Positions 43,903-51,437 of a stretch of 64,000 bases of DNA are shown piece by piece. The notes beneath the pieces are model-generated. The model saw only the letters and a list, made by a program, of their open reading frames with translations, made no database searches and was not told the DNA's origin. Made by a program: the position numbers and the translations under genes. Position 1 is the stretch's first letter, and every line of letters begins with the position of its first letter. The DNA is from Selenomonas sp. AB3002 (GTDB taxonomy: Bacteria; Bacillota; Negativicutes; Selenomonadales; Selenomonadaceae), in assembly GCF_000702545.1 (NCBI RefSeq), contig NZ_JNIO01000008.1, positions 930,001 through 994,000 of the forward strand. The letters are read 5' to 3'.

Positions 43903-44013
43903 CTATACGCCCTCAAAACCGGTAGCAATTACAACGGCTTTGACGGTGTCACCTAGGTTATTATCCACTGTAGCCCCCAAAATGATATTTACAGCCGGAG
44001 AAGCCAATTTCCT
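43903..44013 (-). pseudogene. Fragment of an FtsZ-type gene
   Basis: The minus strand encodes SPAVNIILGATVDNN then LGDTVKAVVIATGFEGV before a TAG. This matches the conserved FtsZ segment around helix H10 (ANIIFGA...VIATGF), but only about 36 codons survive. The nucleotide-binding half is absent. GAGGAGG precedes a TTG, so a short peptide could be made. It is a relic of a second ftsZ-like gene. Confidence 0.6.
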
Positions 44014-44093
44014 CCTCACTAAGTCACCATTAGTTCATCTGCGGCACTGCATCCAATCTTGCTTGAGTTCAGTATAATCCAGATTTTATAGCT

Positions 44094-44118
44094 AAAGGTT
44101 GCCTGTCAGGAAACCTTT
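44094..44118. repeat. GGTTGCC palindrome, degenerate copy
   Basis: AAAGGTTGCCTGTCAGG then AAACCTTT: the same palindrome as at 45.06 and 49.59 kb with two changes. Confidence 0.6.
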
Positions 44119-44170
44119 GGATTTATTTTCCACGACAAGCGTCTCTGCAAGCTATCCTTTATCAAAGCAT

Positions 44171-44204
44171 AACAAAACACCCGCAGAAATTGTTATCCTG
44201 CGGG
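44171..44204 (-). terminator. Terminator after the small cysteine protein
   Basis: On the minus strand CCCGCAG and CTGCGGG arms are followed by TGTTTTGTT. Confidence 0.65.
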
Positions 44205-44291
44205 GACAATTTGCAAAATATTTTTTTATGGCTGGATTTTCCCTATGAATTCTTTGCAGCACCTATCAGCGTTCCTGTCCAATCGCATCTT

Positions 44292-44435
44292 CTAGCAGTA
44301 GTTAACGACCGTATCATCGTATTCCCATACAGCATTCTTTGGACGTATGGGCTTTATTGCAGTGTTAGTGGAATCATAGCAATGCTGGCAGAAGGCGCAG
44401 CGGTGATCAACCCGAATATTGATAGCTCGTCGCAT
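44292..44435 (-). CDS. Small cysteine-containing protein, possibly truncated
   Basis: A 47-residue protein with RVDHRCAFCQHCYD then NTAIKPIRPKNAVWEYD. This resembles a small conserved Firmicute protein with C-x-x-C and WEYD motifs that normally has another C-terminal portion. GAGGTG lies seven bases before the ATG. The frame stops soon after the WEYD motif, so the usual tail may be lost. A zinc-binding fold is plausible; the function is unknown. Confidence 0.55.
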   Translation of the reverse strand: MRRAINIRVDHRCAFCQHCYDSTNTAIKPIRPKNAVWEYDDTVVNYC

Positions 44436-44494
44436 AGTGCTTGCACCTCTTATAGCTTTTTTATAATTATCGCTTTTATCATATGCTGCACATA

Positions 44495-44992
44495 TCAGAA
44501 ACAAACCGATTCAAACACGTCCTGCAGTTTTTCAGCCCTGCTACGACTGCGAAAACGTTTATTTCTCCTCTTTTTCTTGAAAGCTCTAATCGGTCCCACT
44601 TCATGCTTTATATGGTTCATAAGAACATAATTATAAAAATCTACTACAATTTCTCCTCCAAAAAACGCATATTCTCGCTTCCATTGTGTGGTATGCTTTT
44701 CCATATACATAGTGATATATTTTGCAAATATATCATCATCAAAAGTGATACGATGAGAGCGCACCTTATTGCCCATAGTCTGCCTGATATATAATACGGC
44801 TCCACAACAATAGTTGAAACACAACTCTAAATCTCCATATTTCCTTGTTGGAAGAAAGGAAATCAATTTATAGTTCATCCACCCGTAGTCATACAATAGC
44901 AAATCCGACGTTATACTAGGGTCATACGGTGTCCTAGTAAAATCAAATTCAGCGTCCCTATCCTCATAAGAGATTGGTTTCAGATCTTCCAT
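44495..44992 (-). CDS. Hypothetical protein with basic C-terminus
   Basis: A 165-residue protein not recognised. It is rich in aromatic residues and ends in a strongly basic region (KKKRRNKRFRSRSR), which suggests nucleic acid contact. The ATG after GGAGGT gives this start; a 20-residue longer reading runs through the ribosome site. It lies between two copies of the GGTTGCC palindrome. Confidence 0.65.
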   Translation of the reverse strand: MEDLKPISYEDRDAEFDFTRTPYDPSITSDLLLYDYGWMNYKLISFLPTRKYGDLELCFNYCCGAVLYIRQTMGNKVRSHRITFDDDIFAKYITMYMEKHTTQWKREYAFFGGEIVVDFYNYVLMNHIKHEVGPIRAFKKKRRNKRFRSRSRAEKLQDVFESVCF

Positions 44993-45062
44993 ACCGCTAC
45001 CTCCGTAACATTTCATCATGTCCATCGAACTTATACCTACAGTATAAGGCAATCATTATGGA

Positions 45063-45089
45063 AAAAGGTTGCCTGCCAGGCAACCTTTT
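45063..45089 (-). repeat. GGTTGCC palindrome, perfect copy, terminator-like
   Basis: AAAAGGTTGCC, TG/CA centre and GGCAACCTTTT form a perfect hairpin just past the stop of the HTH gene on the minus strand, with a T-rich end. It probably works as a terminator. Confidence 0.75.
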
Positions 45090-45097
45090 AGAAACTT

Positions 45098-45631
45098 TTA
45101 ATCCTTTGTTTTTCGCCAGTTACTCAGAGTCTTGTGTCCCCGGAAGTCCAACTGATAGTTGATTTCATCAATATTCCACATGCGGTGTTCAATAAAGTAC
45201 TCCACAATCAGGTCGCTTTCAGAGCTGTGCGAGATGGTATACCCGGCCCGACCTATCAAATCGCTAGTTTCCTCCAGATTCAGGTGCAGGGCCACTGCAA
45301 AGGCAAGAGCAGTCTCTTTGGTCGGATGGTATTCACTATCTGACTTTATCTTGGAGAAGACAGATTTGGCAATGCCAGCCTTGTTATATACCTCAGACGG
45401 CTTGCGTCCCTTCTTCTCTATAAGCTTCATCAGTTTCTCTGAGAAGGACAGTTCCATCTTGCTAAGGAGGAAGTCCAGAGCCCATTTGGCCCCACCGGTC
45501 GATGGGCCGGCGGCATGGCTGCCGCCACCTATGACATCAAAAAAGTCCTTTAGCTTGAAGCCTTCCGGGCGCAGGTTCTGTTTTATGTACCAGTCGATTT
45601 CCTGTGTCAGGCGGTCATTTCCCATTTGCAT
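45098..45631 (-). CDS. HTH protein of the type found fused to macro domains
   Basis: A 177-residue protein. Residues from about 60 on form a helix-turn-helix module: SFSEKLMKLIEKKGRKPSEV, KAGIAKSVFSKIKS, TKETALAFAVALHLNLEE, DLIGRAGYTISHSSESD. I recall this module as the C-terminal part of macro-domain proteins in other Firmicutes; here it stands alone, with a macro-domain gene 9 kb away. DNA-binding or sensor function is inferred. Confidence 0.75.
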   Translation of the reverse strand: MQMGNDRLTQEIDWYIKQNLRPEGFKLKDFFDVIGGGSHAAGPSTGGAKWALDFLLSKMELSFSEKLMKLIEKKGRKPSEVYNKAGIAKSVFSKIKSDSEYHPTKETALAFAVALHLNLEETSDLIGRAGYTISHSSESDLIVEYFIEHRMWNIDEINYQLDFRGHKTLSNWRKTKD

Positions 45632-45701
45632 AGCGGCACCTCACATAGTTCCAGTGTAAATCTCATGACCTCCTAATTCGCCACATGCAAGAGTTATCCT
45701 G

Positions 45702-47618
45702 CTATGCCAACAAATTCACAAACTTCTCCCTGGTCACCTTATCCAGTCCCAAGTCCACTTCTGCCTCATTGGCGCTTTCTACCAGTATGGCCCCCGCCCT
45801 CTTCAACACCTCTCTCAGCTTCAGGCTCGACTCTACCGTAGCTTGCACCGCTTCCAGCGCAATGCGTTCTTTTTTCCCGTAGCTTGCCACGATACTATGG
45901 CCAAAACCTACTTCCATAAAGTAGAACGTCTTCTCTCCTGTCTTATCTGTGTGCATAAATCCCAGGAAGTCCTGGTCCCGTTCATTCACAATATTGATGT
46001 TTACGGCAAGTTTATGGCAATTCAGCAGATAATCCTTGGATAGTTGCTCTGAATCAGCCGGTCCCATTACGAATTTATAGGGTACTGGGTCATCGTTTGA
46101 GGTAAAGCAGTTAAGCATAACTGCCGCCCAATCATCCACCAACTTGTCACTTAAGAAGAAAGCTTCCGTAGCTCCGCCTTCTTCCGGCGGAGCATCTGTC
46201 ATATCCCCTGAGAATACTATTTCCGCTTTCCTATCAAACTGCGTATTCCAACCAACCCGATATTTCTGTGAAACATAGTGTAAATCCAGGTCCACCCTAT
46301 GTCTTGGCAAGTTTTCCCAGTGAATGCCCATCACTGCGCTTTTGGACAGCTTCAGGGAGGAATAAAATGGTATGCCTCCAACAAAGCGTTTCTCACTTAC
46401 CGGCAAAGCATATTCTACTTCTGGGGGAATATAGTATTTCCTGCCCTGAACTCGCGGCCTTATTTCTGAAACGATTGACTCCAACAACAGTTCTAGAATT
46501 TGTTTCTGCTTATCTGTCAGAACTCTTTTTTCGGTCACAGCCTTGGCGTAGGTCTTGCCATTCCTTATCAAATACATAGCAGATGTGGGGTGATGCTCCC
46601 AATAGAGCAGGTTGTTGGCAAGACTTATCCTCCTGTAGATCGTAACCTTGGGAATTTCCTTGGCCACTTCAGCAGGCTCTATCATAGTATCCCAGGTAAT
46701 GCGCTCCAACAGTCCAGTCTTTTTCACATACTTGTGCTTTTCAGCCATTTTCCTGGCACGGTTCAGGATATGAGCCAGTTCTGACGATTCTCCCTTGAAA
46801 GCCAGCCAAAGCTTCTTGTACCGCAAAAACTCCGCAGCCAGTGCGCCCATGCCATTTTGGCTCACAAAGGCACGGAACATATCTGTATATAGCAGTCCCG
46901 TCTTACCCTCTTTTATTACGTTGCGTATGCGTTCGATGACATCCTGGCTTTTTATGAGCAAGGTAGAATTTGTAGCCTTAAATATCAGCAGCCGCAAGAA
47001 CTCCTGGGCTCTTTGTGGCACCTGCTGCATCATATCGTAAAGATATATTTTCAGCTCTTTGTTGGGGATAGACTGAATGTCCACCTCTATTCCCATTTCC
47101 TTAATAATATGGACAATGCAACGCAGAGACTCCTGGGAAAGGGCCATGCCCGAGTTAATCATAGACTGGGTGCGCTTAATGATGTCATCCCGCTCTATAA
47201 CGTCTATCACTGTCAGCTTGATTGGCGCACCTTCAGGAAGCTGTAACTTGGTGGTCGGGACAAAGACGATGCTGCTGTCTACCTGGACAGGATCTGTCAT
47301 ATCTTCATTCTGCAAGCCAACAGAAAGGTAATGCAGCAGCTGATGTATCAGCCACTTGTCCTCCGAAGCCTCCTGTACCTCATGGAAGTTCTTATAGAAC
47401 CCTCTGTTCATGTCCAGCATGTCATATCCATACATATCCCATATTTGTTCCATGGATTCCTCTTCCGTAAGGGATGGGCAAGCTGCGACCGCGCTTTCCG
47501 TGACATAGACACCGTGCTTCACGTTTTCTGTATTATCAATCTTCCCCTTACCATCATTCGCACGCGGAACAGCACAGAACAATGTGAGCACTGCCAACTC
47601 ATAATCACTAAGCATCAT
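45702..47618 (-). CDS. Large protein with TerD-like C-terminal region
   Basis: A protein of about 638 residues. The first 330 residues are helical repeats without a recognised domain. Residues around 440-560 contain HWENLPRHRVDLDLHYVS, a GWNT turn, and IVFSGDMTDAPPEEGG. This resembles the DLD...HSGD pattern of TerD-related domains in MXAN_6230/SCO0854-type proteins. If correct, it links functionally to the TerY-P operon. The start is the double ATG after the GGGGGGG ribosome site; an upstream TTG reading is less likely. Confidence 0.6.
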   Translation of the reverse strand: MMLSDYELAVLTLFCAVPRANDGKGKIDNTENVKHGVYVTESAVAACPSLTEEESMEQIWDMYGYDMLDMNRGFYKNFHEVQEASEDKWLIHQLLHYLSVGLQNEDMTDPVQVDSSIVFVPTTKLQLPEGAPIKLTVIDVIERDDIIKRTQSMINSGMALSQESLRCIVHIIKEMGIEVDIQSIPNKELKIYLYDMMQQVPQRAQEFLRLLIFKATNSTLLIKSQDVIERIRNVIKEGKTGLLYTDMFRAFVSQNGMGALAAEFLRYKKLWLAFKGESSELAHILNRARKMAEKHKYVKKTGLLERITWDTMIEPAEVAKEIPKVTIYRRISLANNLLYWEHHPTSAMYLIRNGKTYAKAVTEKRVLTDKQKQILELLLESIVSEIRPRVQGRKYYIPPEVEYALPVSEKRFVGGIPFYSSLKLSKSAVMGIHWENLPRHRVDLDLHYVSQKYRVGWNTQFDRKAEIVFSGDMTDAPPEEGGATEAFFLSDKLVDDWAAVMLNCFTSNDDPVPYKFVMGPADSEQLSKDYLLNCHKLAVNINIVNERDQDFLGFMHTDKTGEKTFYFMEVGFGHSIVASYGKKERIALEAVQATVESSLKLREVLKRAGAILVESANEAEVDLGLDKVTREKFVNLLA

Positions 47619-47645
47619 CAAGCCCCCCCTATACAAGCTATGTAA

Positions 47646-47734
47646 AAAGCGGCTACAAATCAGTAACCGCTATATAAAGCAAAACCGGGCGGAAGGTAAT
47701 TTTTCCAGAAAACAGGAACCTTCTATGCCCGGTA
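47646..47734 (-). terminator. Two tandem terminator hairpins after pcfJ-like gene
   Basis: On the minus strand a long stem (ACCGGGC...GCCCGGT with an inner AAGGT/ACCTT pair, followed by TTTGCTTT) precedes a second stem (AGCGGTTAC/GTAGCCGCT followed by TTTTT). Confidence 0.75.
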
Positions 47735-47813
47735 AAACAATATGCAACTCTTATGTGTCTATTTTAACACCTTTGGCTGCATATTGCCACTTATTTTTCA
47801 AAAAATTTGCTCA

Positions 47814-49391
47814 TCATGTTCTTTGTCGCACTTTATAGGCAATTCTCTTGTCATCAGCCCAACGGCACAGGACCTCTCCCACAGCCATTGGCAGCTTCTG
47901 GTTGCATGGCCCCAAAGCCTGCGCCAGCCGGTTCTGTCTTACTTCCAAACATGCGATATATTTATCTCCCCGCTTCATGGCAAGAATCAATGTCCTTTTC
48001 TCCAACACACCTTCGCAGTAGCTGGCCACACAATTATGAAATGCTTTGCCGTAGCTGCGCAACTCATCAGTATCCTTAGGCAGCACTATGCTGTAACCCT
48101 CACGGCTGTCCACATACTTCTTCTCTGCCTTGGTATAGCTTATGGGAGTATTCTTTCTAGGAGCCGGTGGTACTGATAGATCGAATATATTCTGTCTGCG
48201 TGGCAATATGTCCGGGAGTTCCTCCATCAAAAGGTCATGGACTTCTCTGGTAAAGCCCTCCCGTAGCAGTCTGCGTTTTGTTTCCTGATGTAGCACACGG
48301 TCATCTCCGTCTACATTTGCTCCCGTAAACATACGAAGGATATCTATGGCATCCTGATTCCACTCATCTGCTACCGCCAACGGCCGCAGGCAGTTAGCCA
48401 AATCAGTTTCAGGACGATTGCGAAGATACCAATGGCAGAACCTTTCCAGCCAATGAATACGCTCTTCGTAAAGGTGCCTGCCCCTGGAGATTCTAGACTG
48501 CTCTGGCATGTATGACATTTCCATCAGCGTCCAGCCAAACAGCTTTTCCCTATGGAAGAAACGTCTGATTACGTTGATGTCCCGGAACCCCAGCTGACTG
48601 AGCAAAATATAAGCTACGAAGCTTTCCGGGGACTCCCCATAGATTTTCCTCAGGCTTTTAGGGGGATTCGCAATCCGAAAGAACTGGCACAGGGGACGAT
48701 AGTTATCCCTTTGGTCCCTAGGAAAAAGTTCTTCGTATTGTTCACCCACAAAATGACGGAACAGATGGATGTTCAAGTCCAGAGGTCTCTTACAAAAGCC
48801 AACCATATGCCTTATCCCATGGATATTGCCCATATAAGAGGGTTTAAAACCATATTCTTTAGCTACCAGCTCCTGCATATAGGATATAGCAGTTTCTGTA
48901 ACTGCCGTAGGGACATCCACATAGGAAGCTCCCAGCATATCTGGAAATATGACAGATGTAGTACAGGAGAATGCACCCACCCATCCATCAACCCTGCCTT
49001 TCATCATGGCCTTAGGCCATGCCTGCACGATACCATTGGTGACATCACACTCTAACAACCATTCCTTTTCCTGTACGGATTCAGTCTTGCCGCCAACTAT
49101 ATTAACCGCATCCAGCTGCAAGGCTGCACTTACGATGCCATCTTCCCTCAACTCTACAATCCACTGACGGGGAATAAACAGCCTATGATTATACCCACGT
49201 GCAAATTTCCTTACCTGATCATCCAGATTTACATCGAAAATTTCGCCTTCCACCCACTGTTGGGTTGATGCGTCATAACCAAAGGTCTTCTTCTTAAGAA
49301 CGGCGGCCTTCTTGCCATAATACATCTCCAGCACACTATCATCGTAGTTTATGCGAGGCTCATCATTTGTTTCGTAGGCATTCATCACCAT
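47814..49391 (-). CDS. PcfJ-like protein
   Basis: A 525-residue protein whose C-terminal 120 residues carry the PcfJ signature: EGYSIVLPKDTDELRSYGKA, FHNCVASYCE, ILAMKRGDKYIACLEV and LAQALGPCNQ. PcfJ was named from the conjugative plasmid pCF10 and occurs on mobile elements; its biochemical role is unknown. The N-terminal 390 residues are unfamiliar. The start is the ATG after GGAAGGA. A decayed second copy exists at 53.7-53.9 kb. Confidence 0.82.
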   Translation of the reverse strand: MVMNAYETNDEPRINYDDSVLEMYYGKKAAVLKKKTFGYDASTQQWVEGEIFDVNLDDQVRKFARGYNHRLFIPRQWIVELREDGIVSAALQLDAVNIVGGKTESVQEKEWLLECDVTNGIVQAWPKAMMKGRVDGWVGAFSCTTSVIFPDMLGASYVDVPTAVTETAISYMQELVAKEYGFKPSYMGNIHGIRHMVGFCKRPLDLNIHLFRHFVGEQYEELFPRDQRDNYRPLCQFFRIANPPKSLRKIYGESPESFVAYILLSQLGFRDINVIRRFFHREKLFGWTLMEMSYMPEQSRISRGRHLYEERIHWLERFCHWYLRNRPETDLANCLRPLAVADEWNQDAIDILRMFTGANVDGDDRVLHQETKRRLLREGFTREVHDLLMEELPDILPRRQNIFDLSVPPAPRKNTPISYTKAEKKYVDSREGYSIVLPKDTDELRSYGKAFHNCVASYCEGVLEKRTLILAMKRGDKYIACLEVRQNRLAQALGPCNQKLPMAVGEVLCRWADDKRIAYKVRQRT

Positions 49392-49449
49392 TGGTATAGT
49401 CCTTCCTGTTTCCCTTATTACCATCAGTCACTTTGCCAAAGCGTTCCAG

Positions 49450-49555
49450 AGAGCACATCCATGCAGGATAGCTTCCCTTCCGGCTTTTTGGCAGATGTGT
49501 CCATCATTATAATGTTTTTCCTTACCAGCGGCACATATCTGCCTGGCTCTATCAG
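49450..49555 (-). pseudogene. Duplicated gene fragment, copy A
   Basis: Encodes GRYVPLVRKNIIMMDTSAKK then PEGKLSCMDVL on the minus strand, without start or stop context. A second copy with two-thirds identical residues lies at 49744-49835. The parent gene is not in the window. Confidence 0.5.
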
Positions 49556-49586
49556 TTTTATTATAAATATATACCACACATACATG

Positions 49587-49612
49587 AAAAAGGTTGCCTG
49601 CCAGGCAACCTT
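49587..49612. repeat. GGTTGCC palindrome, near-perfect copy
   Basis: AAAAAGGTTGCCTGCCAGGC then AACCTT, between the two relic blocks. Confidence 0.7.
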
Positions 49613-49639
49613 AGGAAAAATTCATATTAAGCAGGGTAT

Positions 49640-49739
49640 CACCGAACAGCACCCACAGGATTTCATCAAACGCCTCCGAATGTTCCTTCACCACTGCCTG
49701 AACTGTCTGTACAGCAATTTCCGCTGCCTGTTGTACAGG
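49640..49739 (-). pseudogene. Fragment of a macro-domain gene
   Basis: Minus-strand translation gives [20 protein letters not shown] then [12 protein letters not shown]. This is almost the same as the C-terminus of the intact macro-domain protein at 54.6-55.1 kb. The upstream catalytic part is missing. It is the relic of a duplicated copy. Confidence 0.75.
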
Positions 49740-49743
49740 ATGT

Positions 49744-49835
49744 AAGAACATCCATACAGGACAGCTTTCCCTCCGGCCTTTTGGCGGAGGTGTCCATCGT
49801 GACGACCTTGCCTCTTACCAGAGAAGTGTGCCTCC
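49744..49835 (-). pseudogene. Duplicated gene fragment, copy B
   Basis: Encodes GRHTSLVRGKVVTMDTSAKR then PEGKLSCMDVL; paralogous to copy A at 49450-49555. It is fused to the macro-domain relic through a frame change. Confidence 0.5.
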
Positions 49836-50010
49836 CAAGAATCAGCTTACATATCTGGGTATGCCCTACCACTAGCACGGCTTCGCTATTATAGGTGAGG
49901 TTACGTGGCTATAGTGATATAATTCTCCCCTATTCTCCGAAATCCTCTAAGCATCTGGCTCTCAAGGCGGTACAACTATCAACAACAATCTTCCTTCCCC
50001 GCTGGTTTCA

Positions 50011-50019
50011 TGGTATAAT
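50011..50019 (+). promoter_or_regulatory. Extended -10 promoter of the Rpn-family gene
   Basis: TGGTATAAT, an extended -10, 22 bases upstream of the start codon; no clear -35 box. Confidence 0.6.
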
Positions 50020-50041
50020 CACCGTATAAGGGGGACATCAG

Positions 50042-50884
50042 ATGAAGGCCAAACGTACATACAAAGATTCACTCTTCAGAGACATCTTCAACAACAAGCG
50101 CCGCCTGCAACGAATCTATGAGGCACTAACAGGCAATCACATCTCCTTGAGCGATATAACGATTACTACGCTGAGGGGCACCTTTTTTGAAGACATAAAG
50201 AATGACATCAGCTTCATGGCTGGCAACCAGCACATCATACTCATGGAGCACCAGTCTACCCTCTCGGAAAATATGCCGCTACGTATGCTGTGGTATATTG
50301 CCAAGCTCTACAGGCAGAGAGTTGATCCAGATGCTCCCTACAAGAAAACCCGTATAGCACTTCCCTCACCGCATTTCTACATGTTCTACAACGGCAAGGA
50401 CGATGCTCCTGCCAAATGGACTATGCGTCTCTCTGATGCTTTCGAGGAAAATGGCAATCCCCTGGAGCTTGTCGTCACGGTGTTCAATATCAACTACGCC
50501 AAGAACAGCGAGCTCCTGCAGAAATGCCACGACCTCAAGTGCTACAGCATCTTCGTCGACCAGGTACGCAAAGAAGTGGCCTCCGGCAATACACTGCGCC
50601 AGGCCATCAGCCAAGCCATCAAATACTGCAAAGAACACGACCTTCTGGCTGACTACTTCGCCAGGAAGGAACAAGAGGAGGTTTTCGATATGGTTAGCTT
50701 CAAATGGGATTGGGACAGGGCTATGGAAGTCAGGGCTGAAGAAGCCGCTGACGCAAAGACCACAGAAGTTGTCATCAATATGCTAAAAAAGCATTATAGC
50801 TGCGATGAAATTGTTGAGCTTGCTGGAACCACCAAAGATAATATAATCCGCATTGCCCAAATGAATAAGCTCGCCTACAACTAA
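50042..50884 (+). CDS. Rpn-family PD-(D/E)XK nuclease
   Basis: A 280-residue protein of the Rpn/transposase-like nuclease family (recombination-promoting nucleases). The N-terminal KDSLFRDIFNNKRRLQRIYEAL, the core NDISFMAGNQHIILMEHQS with its D...ExQ catalytic pattern, then PLRMLWYIAKLY are typical. The C-terminal 60 residues are a helical variable region with EIVELAGTTKDNI. It may act in recombination or phage defence. Promoter and terminator flank it closely, so it is a single-gene cassette. Confidence 0.88.
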   Translation: MKAKRTYKDSLFRDIFNNKRRLQRIYEALTGNHISLSDITITTLRGTFFEDIKNDISFMAGNQHIILMEHQSTLSENMPLRMLWYIAKLYRQRVDPDAPYKKTRIALPSPHFYMFYNGKDDAPAKWTMRLSDAFEENGNPLELVVTVFNINYAKNSELLQKCHDLKCYSIFVDQVRKEVASGNTLRQAISQAIKYCKEHDLLADYFARKEQEEVFDMVSFKWDWDRAMEVRAEEAADAKTTEVVINMLKKHYSCDEIVELAGTTKDNIIRIAQMNKLAYN

Positions 50885-50897
50885 GTTCAAACCGACC

Positions 50898-50938
50898 AGC
50901 CGTCCCCTACGCAAAGCAGGGAACGGCTCTTTTTTTTT
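50898..50938 (+). terminator. Terminator after the Rpn-family gene
   Basis: AGCCGTCCC and GGGAACGGCT arms followed by a nine-base T-run. Confidence 0.88.
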
Positions 50939-50980
50939 GAGGATGAACAGCTCATATGCAACTCCAAATTGCTGACAATC

Positions 50981-51409
50981 CTATGAATTAAGCATGTCTA
51001 TGCACCTACCAGCCTCCTTGTCTTGAAGTCCATACTCTGAATCAGTCTGCACCAAATTTGTATCCGTGAATTCTGCCATATCCTCATCATCGTCCAGGAT
51101 AACGAAGGTTTCGACAGATTGACCATTATCACTAAGCCATTGACGTATTTCATCGCCTTTACATGACGAACCAGGCAACACGGGTGTGCTGTCCATGATT
51201 TCCAGTCCGTATTCCGCCAATCGGTTATTTAGATTCCTAAATGCCTTTGCGGGACCTACTCTCCATGACGAAGACAAGACAATTTTAACCCCAGTAGCTT
51301 TGACAATCTCCTGTAGCAATCTCAAATGTGAATCTATACGCAATTTAATCGAATTTCCGTCCTTCCTGGAATTCAGTACACCATCCACATCTAAAAATAA
51401 TATTTTCAA
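50981..51409 (-). CDS. HAD-fold phosphatase of the RNA-repair-associated type
   Basis: A 142-residue minimal HAD protein. The nucleophile motif is FLDVDGVLNSR, then the Ser motif IVLSSSWRVG and the acidic VILDDDED. The pattern DVDGVLN...SSSWR...ILDDD matches the HAD_SAK group associated with Swiss-army-knife RNA repair proteins, whose members act as small phosphatases. It is followed by the Sel1 protein on the same strand, 28 bases apart, so it is probably the second gene of a two-gene unit. Confidence 0.78.
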   Translation of the reverse strand: MKILFLDVDGVLNSRKDGNSIKLRIDSHLRLLQEIVKATGVKIVLSSSWRVGPAKAFRNLNNRLAEYGLEIMDSTPVLPGSSCKGDEIRQWLSDNGQSVETFVILDDDEDMAEFTDTNLVQTDSEYGLQDKEAGRCIDMLNS

Positions 51410-51437
51410 AAGCTCGCCCCCTAACGAATATTAGTCT

